Source: a virus. From it: 28,811 bases of DNA. Made by a program: the position numbers and the translations under genes. Numbering within the stretch: position 1 is the stretch's first letter; every line of letters begins with the position of its first letter. The stretch is taken from IMG/VR virus record IMGVR_UViG_3300017755_000065, positions 1 through 28,811 of that record; one strand, given 5' to 3'. Under the pieces are notes generated by a model, which ran no database searches, had not been told where the DNA came from, and worked only from the letters and a program-made list of their open reading frames with translations. Below, one piece after another: positions 14,731 through 22,465 of this stretch.

Positions 14731-15228
14731 ATGCCTAGTGGATTTAAAACATTTAGTACCGGTGAGGTACTAACAGCAGCCGACGTAAATAATTATTTGA
14801 TGGAGCAAAGTATAAGCGTTTTTGCAGATACTAGCGCGCGTAACAGTGGTATTACTAGTCCGGAAAACGGGCAAGCTTGTTTCCTACTTGATACACAAAC
14901 ACTTCAATTTTATTTTTCAAGTGCGTGGAATAACTTTGTAGGCGACGGAGATATTACGGGCGTCACGGCAGGCAATGGTCTTAGTGGTGGTGGCGTTAGC
15001 GGGGCTGTATCTTTAGCTTTAGATTTAAACGAATTAAGCGCTGCGACTGTAAATGTCGCTAACGATAGTATTGCTATAGTAGACGCCGACGATAACTCAT
15101 CTAAAAAAGAAAGTATTGCTGATTTAGCAACGGCTATGGCCGACGGAACTACAATTACGGCGACCGGTGGTGTACTTAGTGCAGGTGGCGGTGGCGTTAG
15201 TTTAGGTTTAGTAATAGCTTTATCATAA
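14731..15228 (+). CDS. Tail tip / fiber-associated structural protein
   Basis: 165 residues. The N-terminal FKTFSTGEVLTAADVNNYLM and QACFLLDTQTLQFYFSSAWN segments are a module often seen at the start of tail fiber-region proteins in marine phages. DGDITGVTAGNGLSGGG with following SLALDLNELSA is a repeat-type sequence found in phage fiber shafts. The C-terminus is a short Gly-rich run and a hydrophobic end (GLVIALS). Position after the hub gene supports a tail tip role. Confidence 0.7.
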   Translation: MPSGFKTFSTGEVLTAADVNNYLMEQSISVFADTSARNSGITSPENGQACFLLDTQTLQFYFSSAWNNFVGDGDITGVTAGNGLSGGGVSGAVSLALDLNELSAATVNVANDSIAIVDADDNSSKKESIADLATAMADGTTITATGGVLSAGGGGVSLGLVIALS

Positions 15229-15245
15229 GAAAGGAATAATATAAA

Positions 15246-15590
15246 ATGGCGGAAACATTCAAAACGGCTGATATAGCCCTTACGAACTCCGAACAAACAT
15301 TATATACTGCACCGGCTAGTTCCGGAGCGGTGGCAATAGGTTTGTCTTTAAGAGTTACTAATATTGACGGAACTAATGATGATAGCGTTACGGTTACAAT
15401 TTATGAAACCGGCGGATCAACTAAAAAAGCAGAAATAGCTCACACTATGCTAGTACCTGCGGATAGTTCATTGGAGTTAATGGGTAACTCGAAAATCGTA
15501 TTAGAGCAAAGCGAAGTAATTAAAATACAGGGCGTTGCGTCTTCCGGCGATTTAGAGGCCTATTTATCAGTTTTAGAAATTACAACCTAG
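15246..15590 (+). CDS. Small beta-rich structural protein of the tail tip region
   Basis: 114 residues, predicted beta-sandwich (ALTNSEQTLYTAPASSGAVA, VTVTIYETGGSTKKAEIAHT, SSLELMGNSKIVLEQSEVIK). Similar short proteins (LT...YT.P.g..av...l.v.N...) are frequent in marine phage tail fiber clusters. SD AAAGGAA precedes the ATG. Probably a virion component; exact role unknown. Confidence 0.65.
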   Translation: MAETFKTADIALTNSEQTLYTAPASSGAVAIGLSLRVTNIDGTNDDSVTVTIYETGGSTKKAEIAHTMLVPADSSLELMGNSKIVLEQSEVIKIQGVASSGDLEAYLSVLEITT

Positions 15591-15599
15591 AGGTAAATT

Positions 15600-16598
15600 A
15601 TGTCAGAATATGGTTATACGGGTGCGGTACCTACGCAAAATACGGCTAAAAATTCAGGGGTTTTTCAAGTAAACGATATTATAGATTTACAAGCCGACAA
15701 CGGTTGGTCTTTATCCGAATACCCCGTTCAATATTTGGTTATTGCAGGAGGCGGAAGTGGTGGATGTGGTTTTTCCCTAGCAGCCGGTGCCGGTGGTGGT
15801 GCAGGAGGATATAGAAATTCGTACGCTAGTGAAGATAGCGGTGCTAATTCATCAACTGAAACACCAATGACAATAACCCCTAACACAGATTTTTTAATTA
15901 CTGTAGGTGCAGGTGGAGCAGCTACAACTAATCATTCACCCGGAAATGCAGGAAACGATAGCGTCTTAGGAGCAGTTACTTCTGTAGGAGGCGGTCGAGG
16001 ATCAAGTGCAACTAACGGCGGGCCAACTTCAGGTGGCTCAGGTGGTGGTGGAACAGGTTATCACGGTCGAGCATCTGGAACTACTGATCAAGGTAGTATC
16101 GGTGGACACGGACTTCACGGCCCGAATACTTGTCCTAATCACTACCAAGCAGGTGGTGGTGGTGGTGGCGCAAGCGCCGCGGGTACACGTTGTAGTTGTT
16201 CAGGTGGTGCTATACCCGGTGGTAATGGTTTAAATTCATCAATTACAGGAACATCAGTCGGTCGTGGTGGTGGTGGCTCGGGCTCAAATAATGATACTAC
16301 TTCTAATCAAGCTAATGGTAATAATGGTTATGGTGGAGGTAATGCTAGAGCAGGTACGGGCTCAGGTAATTCTTATAGTGGGGTTGCAAACACCGGTGGC
16401 GGTGGCGGTGGTGGACAAGCTAATACGTCTGCTAATTCTGGTGCAGGTGGTAGTGGTACGGTTATAGTTAGAGTTCCTTTAGATTGGAATTGTAATAACG
16501 CTAGCGGGTTAACATTTACCGAAACTTTAGATTATGTACTTCACCAAAAAATTATTCAATTTACTGCCGGTACTGATACAGTACAGTTCGGGGCTTAA
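15600..16598 (+). CDS. Glycine-rich tail fiber / adhesin-like protein
   Basis: 332 residues. The central part (about residues 45-285) is dominated by glycine with runs such as AGGGSGG, GAGGGAGGYRN, GGGGGGGASAAG and GTGSGN, interrupted by N, S and T, as in phage adhesins whose tips fold as polyglycine-II helices that bind host receptors. VQYLVIAGGGSGG is the classic start of such domains. The C-terminus (LTFTETLDYVLHQKIIQFTA) is not Gly-rich. It has SD AGAGG at good spacing. Host recognition is inferred from composition and location; the low-complexity DNA should be hypervariable. Confidence 0.75.
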   Translation: MSEYGYTGAVPTQNTAKNSGVFQVNDIIDLQADNGWSLSEYPVQYLVIAGGGSGGCGFSLAAGAGGGAGGYRNSYASEDSGANSSTETPMTITPNTDFLITVGAGGAATTNHSPGNAGNDSVLGAVTSVGGGRGSSATNGGPTSGGSGGGGTGYHGRASGTTDQGSIGGHGLHGPNTCPNHYQAGGGGGGASAAGTRCSCSGGAIPGGNGLNSSITGTSVGRGGGGSGSNNDTTSNQANGNNGYGGGNARAGTGSGNSYSGVANTGGGGGGGQANTSANSGAGGSGTVIVRVPLDWNCNNASGLTFTETLDYVLHQKIIQFTAGTDTVQFGA

Positions 16599-16599
16599 T

Positions 16600-17067
16600 A
16601 TGGCACATTTTGCATTTATAAACGAAGAAAATATAGTCGTCGAAGTTATCACGGGTAAAAATGAAGATGAGGCTACGCCTGACGGTTTTAGTAATTGGGA
16701 AGAATATTACGAAACTAAAAGAGAGGGTTTAACTTGTAAACGTACTTCTTTTAATACTTACGATGATGTTTATTTAGATAATACAACAGGCGAAGAAGAC
16801 GCTGATCAAAGTAAAAAATTTAGAGGAAACTATGCAGGAATAGGAAGTATTTATAAACCTACTGAAAATATTTTTACACCGCCTAAACCTTATGAAAGTT
16901 GGATTTACGACGAAACTATTGGAAACTTAGGTAATTGGAAACCACCAATAGATAAACCTACTTCTTACGACGAAGAAACAGAAAATTATTTGTGGAACGA
17001 AGAAGAAGTACAATGGGATTTATATAGGTGGAATACTGTTACTGAAATATTTGAAAAAGTAGAATAA
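16600..17067 (+). CDS. Conserved phage protein, MAHF-type, tail tip region
   Basis: 155 residues. I choose ATG 16600 rather than an upstream in-frame ATG at 16534, because MAHFAFINEENIVVEVI is the typical start of a family common in cyanophages and other marine phages and the start sits just after the preceding TAA. The family signature NYAGIGSIYKPTENIFTPPK with PYESWIYDETIGNLGNWKPP and a YLWNEEEVQWDLY end is visible. Acidic, many Trp/Tyr. Often annotated in tail fiber clusters; precise role unknown. Confidence 0.75.
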   Translation: MAHFAFINEENIVVEVITGKNEDEATPDGFSNWEEYYETKREGLTCKRTSFNTYDDVYLDNTTGEEDADQSKKFRGNYAGIGSIYKPTENIFTPPKPYESWIYDETIGNLGNWKPPIDKPTSYDEETENYLWNEEEVQWDLYRWNTVTEIFEKVE

Positions 17068-17097
17068 AAAAAACCTTTATAAAGCTAATATGGTTTT

Positions 17098-17805
17098 ATG
17101 AAAAAAATTACATTTAAAGCAGTCCAAAAAAAATACGAAACATTAGATCGTATGCCTATACCGGCAAGTAAAAAATTGCCTAATTGGTTTAAAGACATAA
17201 ACATTTACGGGGATATTAAAAAAGTAGATGAAATAGAAGTTGCTGCTAATTTGACTAATAGTACGTATAAAAAGTGCGTACCTATGTTAGACGCTTTAAC
17301 TTTAGGATATATTATTGAAACTCAATACGATATAGTTTTAAAACATAAGAACGATAATTGGGATTTAAGCTGGAAAACTCAAGAAACTATTATGGAGCCT
17401 CACGCCGAACACACCTCTAAAATAGATACCCCTTACGGTTATTACCCGCAAGTAGCTAAATATACTTATAGACGTATTCCTATTACGCCTAAAGGTTATT
17501 CATCTTTAATAATTAGTCCGTTAGGTTTTAATAAATTACCCTTTAAAGCAGTAGCAGGGGTAGTAGATACCGACAATAATATTTCAGCTTTTGCTTTACC
17601 CGTTTGGGTTTCCAAAAAGCATAAAGGCATAATTAAACACGGTACCCCTTTAGCGCAAGTAATACCATTTAAAAGAGATAATTGGGAAATGGTAAGTGAT
17701 TTTTTTGAGGACGGGGCTTACTACTTACAAGAGCAAAGCAGTTTTGGTAGGTATGCTATTAATCACTACGCCAATAAAATATGGACTAAAAAGAAATTTA
17801 AGTGA
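17098..17805 (+). CDS. Conserved phage protein of unknown function
   Basis: 235 residues. It has the look of a family found in marine phages: an N-terminal MPIPASKKLPNWFKDI, then KKCVPMLDALTLGYIIETQYD, PKGYSSLIISPLGFN, AGVVDTDNNISAFALPVWV and HGTPLAQVIPFKRDNWEM. No catalytic motif recognised. There is no SD before the ATG; instead TAATAT at 17086-17091 lies six bases upstream, which could be a -10 for a leaderless transcript, though no -35 was found. Overlaps the next gene by four bases (GTGA). Confidence 0.75.
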   Translation: MKKITFKAVQKKYETLDRMPIPASKKLPNWFKDINIYGDIKKVDEIEVAANLTNSTYKKCVPMLDALTLGYIIETQYDIVLKHKNDNWDLSWKTQETIMEPHAEHTSKIDTPYGYYPQVAKYTYRRIPITPKGYSSLIISPLGFNKLPFKAVAGVVDTDNNISAFALPVWVSKKHKGIIKHGTPLAQVIPFKRDNWEMVSDFFEDGAYYLQEQSSFGRYAINHYANKIWTKKKFK

Positions 17806-18074
17806 CTAAACTTCAAGAAATGCGCTTAGTAGCATTAGAACGTGCTAATAACCGTTGCGAATGGCCGGAATGTATTAATTACGACCAAAAATTAGAGCTA
17901 GCGCATTTAAAAGATATAGGTATGGGCGGTAACCCTACCCGTAAATATGATATAAATAATGTAGCTATGTTATGTAAGTTACATCACGACATTTATGACG
18001 GGCGTACTATATCATACGCTAAAAGGGAGTACCGGGTACTGCTAAAATCTTACTTAGATTATGAGCGAGAATAA
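17802..18074 (+). CDS. HNH-type protein
   Basis: 90 residues from a GTG start inside a GTGA overlap with the previous stop. Contains NRCEWPEC, then LELAHLKDIGMGG, the asparagine in YDINNVAML and the CKLHHDIYDGR helix. This gives the H ... N ... H order of an HNH/treble-clef nuclease with two Cys pairs for zinc. Small, freestanding, far from the terminase genes, between a conserved unknown and membrane proteins. It may be a nicking or homing-type endonuclease. Confidence 0.75.
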   Translation: MTKLQEMRLVALERANNRCEWPECINYDQKLELAHLKDIGMGGNPTRKYDINNVAMLCKLHHDIYDGRTISYAKREYRVLLKSYLDYERE

Positions 18075-18243
18075 TTATACCCAAAAGGAAATAACTTCTA
18101 AAATTATGTTAGATTTAGAAAAAATATTTGCTAAGTTAGATGAATTAGCTAAAGATATAAATACAAGGCCTACCCGCGCAGAAATTTACGGGTGGATTAT
18201 TGCCGGTATATCTATAGCTACACTACTTAACGTGATAATGTAA
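18061..18243 (+). CDS. Small protein with C-terminal membrane helix
   Basis: 60 residues. The first 40 are charged and helical (MSENNYTQKEITSKIMLDLE, FAKLDELAKDIN); residues about 43-59 (IYGWIIAGISIATLLNV) are one membrane helix at the C-terminus. It is the first of three consecutive overlapping genes encoding small membrane/coiled-coil proteins. Tail-anchored topology predicted. Role unknown; a lysis accessory or virion protein is possible. Confidence 0.65.
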   Translation: MSENNYTQKEITSKIMLDLEKIFAKLDELAKDINTRPTRAEIYGWIIAGISIATLLNVIM

Positions 18244-18455
18244 TGAAAGCACAAGTAAACCTTTCACAAATACTTCAAGGCGGTTTAGCAGCTTTAGTAG
18301 GTTGGTTATTTAAAACCGTTAACGATTTACAACAATTAGTCGCAGTATCGGAAATACAAATACAAAAACTAGAGGAAAATATAGTAGCTTTAGCATTAAG
18401 AGAACGTGAATTAAATTCTGCTATAACAGAAATCTTGATCAAGCTCGGTGGCTAA
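18243..18455 (+). CDS. Small protein with N-terminal hydrophobic helix and coiled coil
   Basis: 70 residues. The N-terminus NLSQILQGGLAALVGWLF is amphipathic to hydrophobic, followed by a coiled-coil stretch (VAVSEIQIQKLEENIVALAL). Starts in a TAATG overlap with the previous gene and ends in one with the next. Resembles short marine phage proteins of the tail tip/lysis boundary. Function unknown. Confidence 0.65.
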   Translation: MKAQVNLSQILQGGLAALVGWLFKTVNDLQQLVAVSEIQIQKLEENIVALALRERELNSAITEILIKLGG

Positions 18456-18937
18456 TGTTAACTAAAATAAAAGATAACATAGGTCTAATAGCTACGGCGA
18501 TTGCTTTAATGGGTACTATAGGTACCGGGCTTAGTACCGCAGCAGATATTGTTAATACTTTACAGGGTATAGATGACCGTATGAATAATATCGAATACGA
18601 ATTTAATACATTAAAAGAAAGCACATACGTTCAAAACGACATAGCAGTACTTTATGAAAAAATTCAAGACTTAGAAATCGCTGCACAAAATGTAGGAAGA
18701 TTTAATGAAGAAATGGCTACGCTACAGGCTAATTTATATAACTTAGAGCAAACAGTTCGGGACGGTGGTTTTGATTTAGATAGATATTACTTACTAGAAA
18801 AGTGGGAGTATCAAGACCTTAATGACTCAATGACAAGGGTAGAAACACAAGTGCAAACCGTTACTAATAGTATGTGGGAGCTTAACGATTTAAAAACTAG
18901 ATTAGCTTATATAGAGGCAAATAGTCACGGACATTAA
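18455..18937 (+). CDS. Membrane-anchored coiled-coil protein
   Basis: 160 residues. One N-terminal membrane segment (NIGLIATAIALMGTIGTGLS) and a long heptad-rich remainder (IDDRMNNIEYEFNTLKE, LYEKIQDLEIAAQN, MATLQANLYNLEQTVRD, LNDSMTRVETQVQTVTNS, LKTRLAYIEAN). The extended rod on a membrane anchor could be spanin-like or a virion tail-tip rod. The infected host is probably not a classical Gram-negative, which argues against a spanin. Unassigned. Confidence 0.65.
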   Translation: MLTKIKDNIGLIATAIALMGTIGTGLSTAADIVNTLQGIDDRMNNIEYEFNTLKESTYVQNDIAVLYEKIQDLEIAAQNVGRFNEEMATLQANLYNLEQTVRDGGFDLDRYYLLEKWEYQDLNDSMTRVETQVQTVTNSMWELNDLKTRLAYIEANSHGH

Positions 18938-18946
18938 AATTATATT

Positions 18947-19096
18947 ATGGATTATTTAATAGGTTTTTTATTAGGTTATTTTTTAAAAGAAACTAGTAAT
19001 TTTATTAAAAGAATAAGCCTTAACGATTGGCAAAACCGTAACTATTATAACAAATCTTATAAGTGGATAGATTTAGAAGAAGACGACTTTATTTAA
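18947..19096 (+). CDS. Small protein with N-terminal membrane segment
   Basis: 49 residues, ATG 18947 to TAA 19096. The N-terminus MDYLIGFLLGYFLKE is hydrophobic, followed by a basic/aromatic middle (FIKRISLNDWQNRNYYN) and an acidic end (DLEEDDFI). Amphipathic design and position after three membrane/coiled-coil genes suggest a related role. No clear SD. Moderate confidence because of size. Confidence 0.5.
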   Translation: MDYLIGFLLGYFLKETSNFIKRISLNDWQNRNYYNKSYKWIDLEEDDFI

Positions 19097-19106
19097 TACC
19101 TAAAAC

Positions 19107-19161
19107 TTTAAATGTCGTATAAAACGGATATAATAGCCTTAACAGAATAAAGGGGCTAACT
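19107..19161 (+). promoter_or_regulatory. Candidate promoter for the lysis-region operon
   Basis: A consensus -10 TATAAT at 19129-19134 lies 28 bases before ATG 19162, with an SD AAAGGGG just upstream of the ATG. The -35 is weak (TTTAAA at 19107-19112, 16-base spacer). It separates the membrane protein cluster from the metallophosphatase/endolysin/holin genes. Confidence 0.6.
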
Positions 19162-19431
19162 ATGACACAAATAGACCTAGATACGTTTATTACTACTAAA
19201 ATGAAATCACACCCTCGAAAATTCGAGCAAAAATACCCTAATGAAACAAAAATTATTTTAAAACTAATAAAGCAAGCATTAGATAAAAAAGGCCAAGAAT
19301 TTGGTTATAAATATAATTATTTAGCTATTACAGAATACTGCGTCGAGGTTTTAGGTTTTACTATGGTAAGTAAAGAGGGTTTACGAAAAATAATTGCACG
19401 TATTGCTAAAGAAAATAGTTGCGAGCTATGA
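19162..19431 (+). CDS. Small basic protein upstream of metallophosphatase
   Basis: 89 residues, largely helical and basic (FITTKMKSHPRKFEQKYPNE, ILKLIKQALDKKGQEFGY). The last third, YLAITEYCVEVLGFTMVSKE with GLRKIIARIAKEN, could be a helix-turn-helix. Overlaps the metallophosphatase start by four bases (ATGA). Strong SD and own candidate promoter. Perhaps a DNA-binding partner of the next gene; unproven. Confidence 0.65.
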   Translation: MTQIDLDTFITTKMKSHPRKFEQKYPNETKIILKLIKQALDKKGQEFGYKYNYLAITEYCVEVLGFTMVSKEGLRKIIARIAKENSCEL

Positions 19432-20639
19432 ACTTCGACGATTATATAAAAAATAGAGAAGACGTACCTACTACTAACGGTAAAACCCCTAAAGCTAGCC
19501 CGGACTGGATGCCCGGAGTAGAAATGAAAAGCGGTAAAGGTAGTATAACTACTAAAGCTATACCGCAAGGCAGCCCTAATTGGAACGAATGGATAGATTT
19601 TTGGCTAGGCGAGGGCGCTAGTAAAAACTTTTACGTACGTGAAGATGAGCCTGTTAACTTTCGTACTTGGCAGGGTTGGGGTAAAGAGGGTATACAAAAC
19701 CTTTATTATTTTAAGGCTAACCTATACGCGCGTAAAGATATGGGTTACGAAGATAAAGATTTAAAAAAGCTAGTTAGTAACGCTAAACGTAAAAAGCCCG
19801 CTGATCAGCGCAAAAGTAAAAATAAAAAAGCTTTTGTAATATGTATGTCGGATTGGCAAGTCGGCAAAGAGGGTACGGAAAATATGTTAGATAGATATTA
19901 TGACGGCCTTAATCGTATAGCCGAACAAATAAAGTTTCTTAAACGTAAACATAAAGACCTAGATAAGTTAATTATTGCGGGATTAGGCGATTTAGTCGAG
20001 TCGTGCAGTGGCCACTACTCGATGCAAACTTTTACGACCGTGCTCGATGAACGTCAGCAAAAAACACTAGCCCGGCAGATGTTATTAGACGCCTTTAATA
20101 GATTTAGTAAAGACTTTAACGAAGTATTAGGGCTATGCGCTTTAGGAAATCACGGTGAAAAAAGAATAGGTACTAAAGCATATACAACTTTCGGGGATAA
20201 TAAAGACGGTGAGTTATTTGATGAGGTAGCGCAGGTTTTAGCAGCTGATCCTAGTAAAAAGCACGTTAAATTTACTATACCGGGTAATAGCCTAGCGTAT
20301 AGCGTAGAAGTTTTACCGGGTACCGTACTAACGCTAGCACACGGCCACCAAGCTAAACGTGGAACGACACCGGCCGCCCGTGTAGAGAATTGGTTTAATA
20401 AAATGGCTAGTAAGCAAAGTAAAGGCGGTTTTTACGCTACTAATGTTTTATTAGTAGGACATTACCACCACCATTGGAGCAAAGAAAACGAACGTTTACT
20501 TTTAGGAACTACGACCATAGATGACGGTAGCCAATGGTTCGAGGAAGGTGGCGGGGATAAAAGTTTACCCGGCATAACTACCTTAGTTTTACATAGTAAT
20601 GAAGATTTAAGAAAGTGGAGTGATATAGAAATATTATGA
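19428..20639 (+). CDS. Calcineurin-like metallophosphoesterase
   Basis: 403 residues from ATG 19428 (four-base overlap); a TTG nine bases earlier is the alternative start. The first 130 residues are Trp-rich and basic (WIDFWLGEGASKNFYVRE, RTWQGWGKEG), resembling a nucleic-acid-binding domain. The phosphoesterase motifs follow: CMSDWQVG (141-144), GLGDLVE (187-191), LGNHGE (240-244), LAHGHQ (304-308), VGHYHHHW (344-349). The first is DWQ instead of the usual DxH. Comparable proteins in actinophages lie near lysis or DNA-metabolism genes and are presumed nucleases/phosphatases. It overlaps the endolysin gene by four bases. Confidence 0.82.
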   Translation: MNFDDYIKNREDVPTTNGKTPKASPDWMPGVEMKSGKGSITTKAIPQGSPNWNEWIDFWLGEGASKNFYVREDEPVNFRTWQGWGKEGIQNLYYFKANLYARKDMGYEDKDLKKLVSNAKRKKPADQRKSKNKKAFVICMSDWQVGKEGTENMLDRYYDGLNRIAEQIKFLKRKHKDLDKLIIAGLGDLVESCSGHYSMQTFTTVLDERQQKTLARQMLLDAFNRFSKDFNEVLGLCALGNHGEKRIGTKAYTTFGDNKDGELFDEVAQVLAADPSKKHVKFTIPGNSLAYSVEVLPGTVLTLAHGHQAKRGTTPAARVENWFNKMASKQSKGGFYATNVLLVGHYHHHWSKENERLLLGTTTIDDGSQWFEEGGGDKSLPGITTLVLHSNEDLRKWSDIEIL

Positions 20640-21409
20640 GTACTAGACGCGGAAGTAGTAAGTGGTACCTAGAGCATTGGAAACACGCTTTAGGCAACCA
20701 AGAAGATTTAATAATAATGAATTTTAACGGTACGGGTAGGGCGCGTATAAATAAAGAAGTTTTACCTGCCTTTACATTGTTAAATATGTGTTTAAAAGAC
20801 GACGAATATATAACGCAAAAAAAAACTACGGGCGGTTTTAATTATAGGAAAATAGCGGGTAGCGATAGATATAGTTGCCACGCCTATGGTTTAGCCGTAG
20901 ATATTAATTGGCAGCTTAACCCGGTTACTAGGGACGGAAGTATTAAAACGAATTTTCAAGATAGCACGATTAATAAAATATTAAATATTAAAACGCAAGA
21001 CGGTTTACCTATTTTTAGGTGGGGCGGTAACTATAACAGTTACAAAGACCCTATGCACTTTGAAATATTTGTAACACCGGAAGAACTAAGTAAAGGAATA
21101 ATTAGAGAAAACTTTGATCAGCGCGAATATATTAAGTTAGGTTTATCTACTAAACCTTTACGTAAGGGCGATAAAGGTACGGGCGTAGCATATATACAAC
21201 AACTTTTAAACGAGGTTATAAATGCTAAGTTAGTAGCCGACGGCGATTTTGGAAACTTAACGCAAGCTAGTGTTTTAATATTTCAAAAAAAAGCAGGTTT
21301 AGTAGAAGACGGTATTGTCGGAAGTAATACCTACGCTAAAATTATGGAGTTTAAAAATGCTAAGGTTATAAAACGAAAGGAAAAAAATGTCAAATACGAA
21401 ATCGAGTAA
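20636..21409 (+). CDS. Endolysin: M15 peptidase plus peptidoglycan-binding domain
   Basis: 257 residues. The N-terminal M15-type domain has the zinc ligands in YSCHAYGLAVDIN (H82, D89) and DPMHFEI (H141), the SxHxxGxAxD / DPxHxE signature of D-Ala-D-Ala carboxypeptidase / L-Ala-D-Glu endopeptidases. Residues about 172-240 form a PG_binding_1 domain (LRKGDKGTGVAYIQQLLN, DGDFGNLTQASVLIFQKKAG, DGIVGSNTYAKI). It cuts peptide cross-links at the end of infection. No signal peptide, so it depends on the holin encoded next. The C-terminus overlaps the holin gene. Confidence 0.92.
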   Translation: MSTRRGSSKWYLEHWKHALGNQEDLIIMNFNGTGRARINKEVLPAFTLLNMCLKDDEYITQKKTTGGFNYRKIAGSDRYSCHAYGLAVDINWQLNPVTRDGSIKTNFQDSTINKILNIKTQDGLPIFRWGGNYNSYKDPMHFEIFVTPEELSKGIIRENFDQREYIKLGLSTKPLRKGDKGTGVAYIQQLLNEVINAKLVADGDFGNLTQASVLIFQKKAGLVEDGIVGSNTYAKIMEFKNAKVIKRKEKNVKYEIE

Positions 21410-21614
21410 AAATTGGAAAAGTTATTGGGGCTTTATGTTATCTAAAGCTTTTCGCACCGGTTTACAAAGTGCTATTTCTTTATACTTAGCAAATAGTACC
21501 GGAATAATTGACGCGGACTTATTTGAACTTTTAGGAGTGGCTTTTCTAAGTTCATTTATCACAGTTATTCAGCACGCGCTAGAGCAGTATAAACCTAAAC
21601 AAACTTGGTCTTAA
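21387..21614 (+). CDS. Probable holin
   Basis: 75 residues, overlapping the endolysin gene by 23 bases with SD AAAGGA before its ATG. A polar N-terminus (SNTKSSKNWKSYWG) is followed by two hydrophobic segments (RTGLQSAISLYLANSTGI and LLGVAFLSSFITVIQHAL) and a short charged tail (EQYKPKQTWS), as in small actinophage holins. The next element is a terminator, so it closes the late/lysis transcript. Confidence 0.78.
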   Translation: MSNTKSSKNWKSYWGFMLSKAFRTGLQSAISLYLANSTGIIDADLFELLGVAFLSSFITVIQHALEQYKPKQTWS

Positions 21615-21681
21615 AAACTAAGATAGGTTAAAATTAAAAAAAAGTGTGATATTACCCCTAAGTAATTATCGCAGCCCGATT

Positions 21682-21711
21682 AAAAGCCGGATAGCAATAT
21701 TCGGCTTTTTT
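21682..21711 (+). terminator. Rho-independent terminator after the lysis genes
   Basis: AAAAGCCG-GATA (21682-21693), GCAA loop (21694-21697), TATT-CGGCTTTT (21698-21709) with T-tract. Twelve pairs including one G-T wobble. It has the same GCAA loop as the capsid hairpin. Confidence 0.93.
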
Positions 21712-21877
21712 CTTTTCTCAACATAGGGCAAATTTACGTTCTCTAGCTTTTAAATTGTAGGTCTGCGAGTAACAGGCGTAACCTTTATATTTAAAGGAAT
21801 TTACCCGTAAACGTATGAATAAGCTTTTATTTAAAAAAATTTAGTATATAATTGTCAGTATTACTTAGGAGGTAAAA
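21712..21877 (+). promoter_or_regulatory. Intergenic region between late and early modules with candidate promoter
   Basis: AT-rich and non-coding. It holds an inverted repeat CCTTTA-TATT-TAAAGG (21782-21797), a second short one TTTAC-CC-GTAAA (21800-21811), and a -10 TATAAT at 21847-21852. The leader TTACTTAGGAGGTAAAAATG follows; it is almost the same as the leader before 9319. The -35 is weak (TTTTAT near 21825). The two inverted repeats just upstream could be operators. Confidence 0.6.
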
Positions 21878-22204
21878 ATGAAATTATATAAAGTAACTAG
21901 TAAAGATACCCTAGCTATAGAGGGTCGTACCTATAGCGCAGTAGATAAAGGTAGTGACTTAATACTTACTCATACGGTAGCAAGTAGCGGTTTAGTACAA
22001 CTTACTAAACCCGTAGTAGTAACTACTAAAGACGTAGAAAAAGTAAGTGATAAAGTTTTTCACGCAAGTATAAATACACAAAAAGGAACTAAAAAAGCTT
22101 TTATTAAGGCTAACCCTTTTGGTATTCGCAAAGATGTTTATAGTCCAGATTGCGTAGATTGTAAAACTATCTTAGATTATTGCGGGGCGTTACATAATGC
22201 TTAA
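21878..22204 (+). CDS. Unknown protein with C-terminal cysteine cluster
   Basis: 108 residues, first gene of the non-structural module, with strong SD AGGAGG. The first 75 residues look beta-rich and basic (YKVTSKDTLAIEGRTYSAVD, SDLILTHTVASSGLVQL). The end contains DCVDCKTILDYCGALHN, three cysteines that might bind a metal. As the first early gene it may take over some host function. No family recognised. Confidence 0.7.
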   Translation: MKLYKVTSKDTLAIEGRTYSAVDKGSDLILTHTVASSGLVQLTKPVVVTTKDVEKVSDKVFHASINTQKGTKKAFIKANPFGIRKDVYSPDCVDCKTILDYCGALHNA

Positions 22205-22343
22205 TAAAGATATAAAAGAATTAATAGGCGCATTTGATAAAGTTAAAGATTTTGATTTCATAAGTAGTTGTGAAACATATAGCGAGTATTTATGGTGGGG
22301 TAAAACCATATTAGATATTAAAGAAATGAAAGAGGTTAAGTAA
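22197..22343 (+). CDS. Small acidic/helical protein, unknown
   Basis: 48 residues, ATG 22197 (eight-base overlap with the previous gene) to TAA 22343, where TAATG starts the next gene. Sequence begins MLNKDIKELIGAFDKVKDFD; YSEYLWWGKTILDIKEM is in the middle. Overlaps at both ends support it. Function unknown. Confidence 0.6.
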   Translation: MLNKDIKELIGAFDKVKDFDFISSCETYSEYLWWGKTILDIKEMKEVK

Positions 22344-22462
22344 TGAGTGATCAAGAACAATATATAAACGCATTAAAAAGCTGGGTTAAAGGTGGTAAAG
22401 AATATCCATTAGAAAGTTACTTAGTAAATAAATGTGATTGTGGCTGTACTGAAAGGGGTTAA
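22343..22462 (+). CDS. 39-residue protein with CxCxC end
   Basis: ATG in a TAATG overlap with the previous gene, SD GAGG eight bases upstream. It starts MSDQEQYINALKSWVKGG and ends CDCGCTERG, three cysteines in five residues, a possible metal site. One of several micro-proteins in this early stretch. Confidence 0.55.
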   Translation: MSDQEQYINALKSWVKGGKEYPLESYLVNKCDCGCTERG

Positions 22463-22465
22463 GTA

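Noticed and set aside
16006-16467. Two + strand open frames inside the glycine-rich fiber gene
   Set aside because: They are out-of-frame readings of GGT-type repeats (Val-rich, Gln-rich) without SD.
15780-16470. CRISPR array or tandem repeat in the G-rich region
   Set aside because: The repeats are codon-level glycine runs of varied length without spacers.
16534-16599. Upstream ATG for the MAHF-type protein
   Set aside because: It overlaps the previous gene by 65 bases and adds a segment unlike the family; ATG 16600 fits the family start and the gene spacing.
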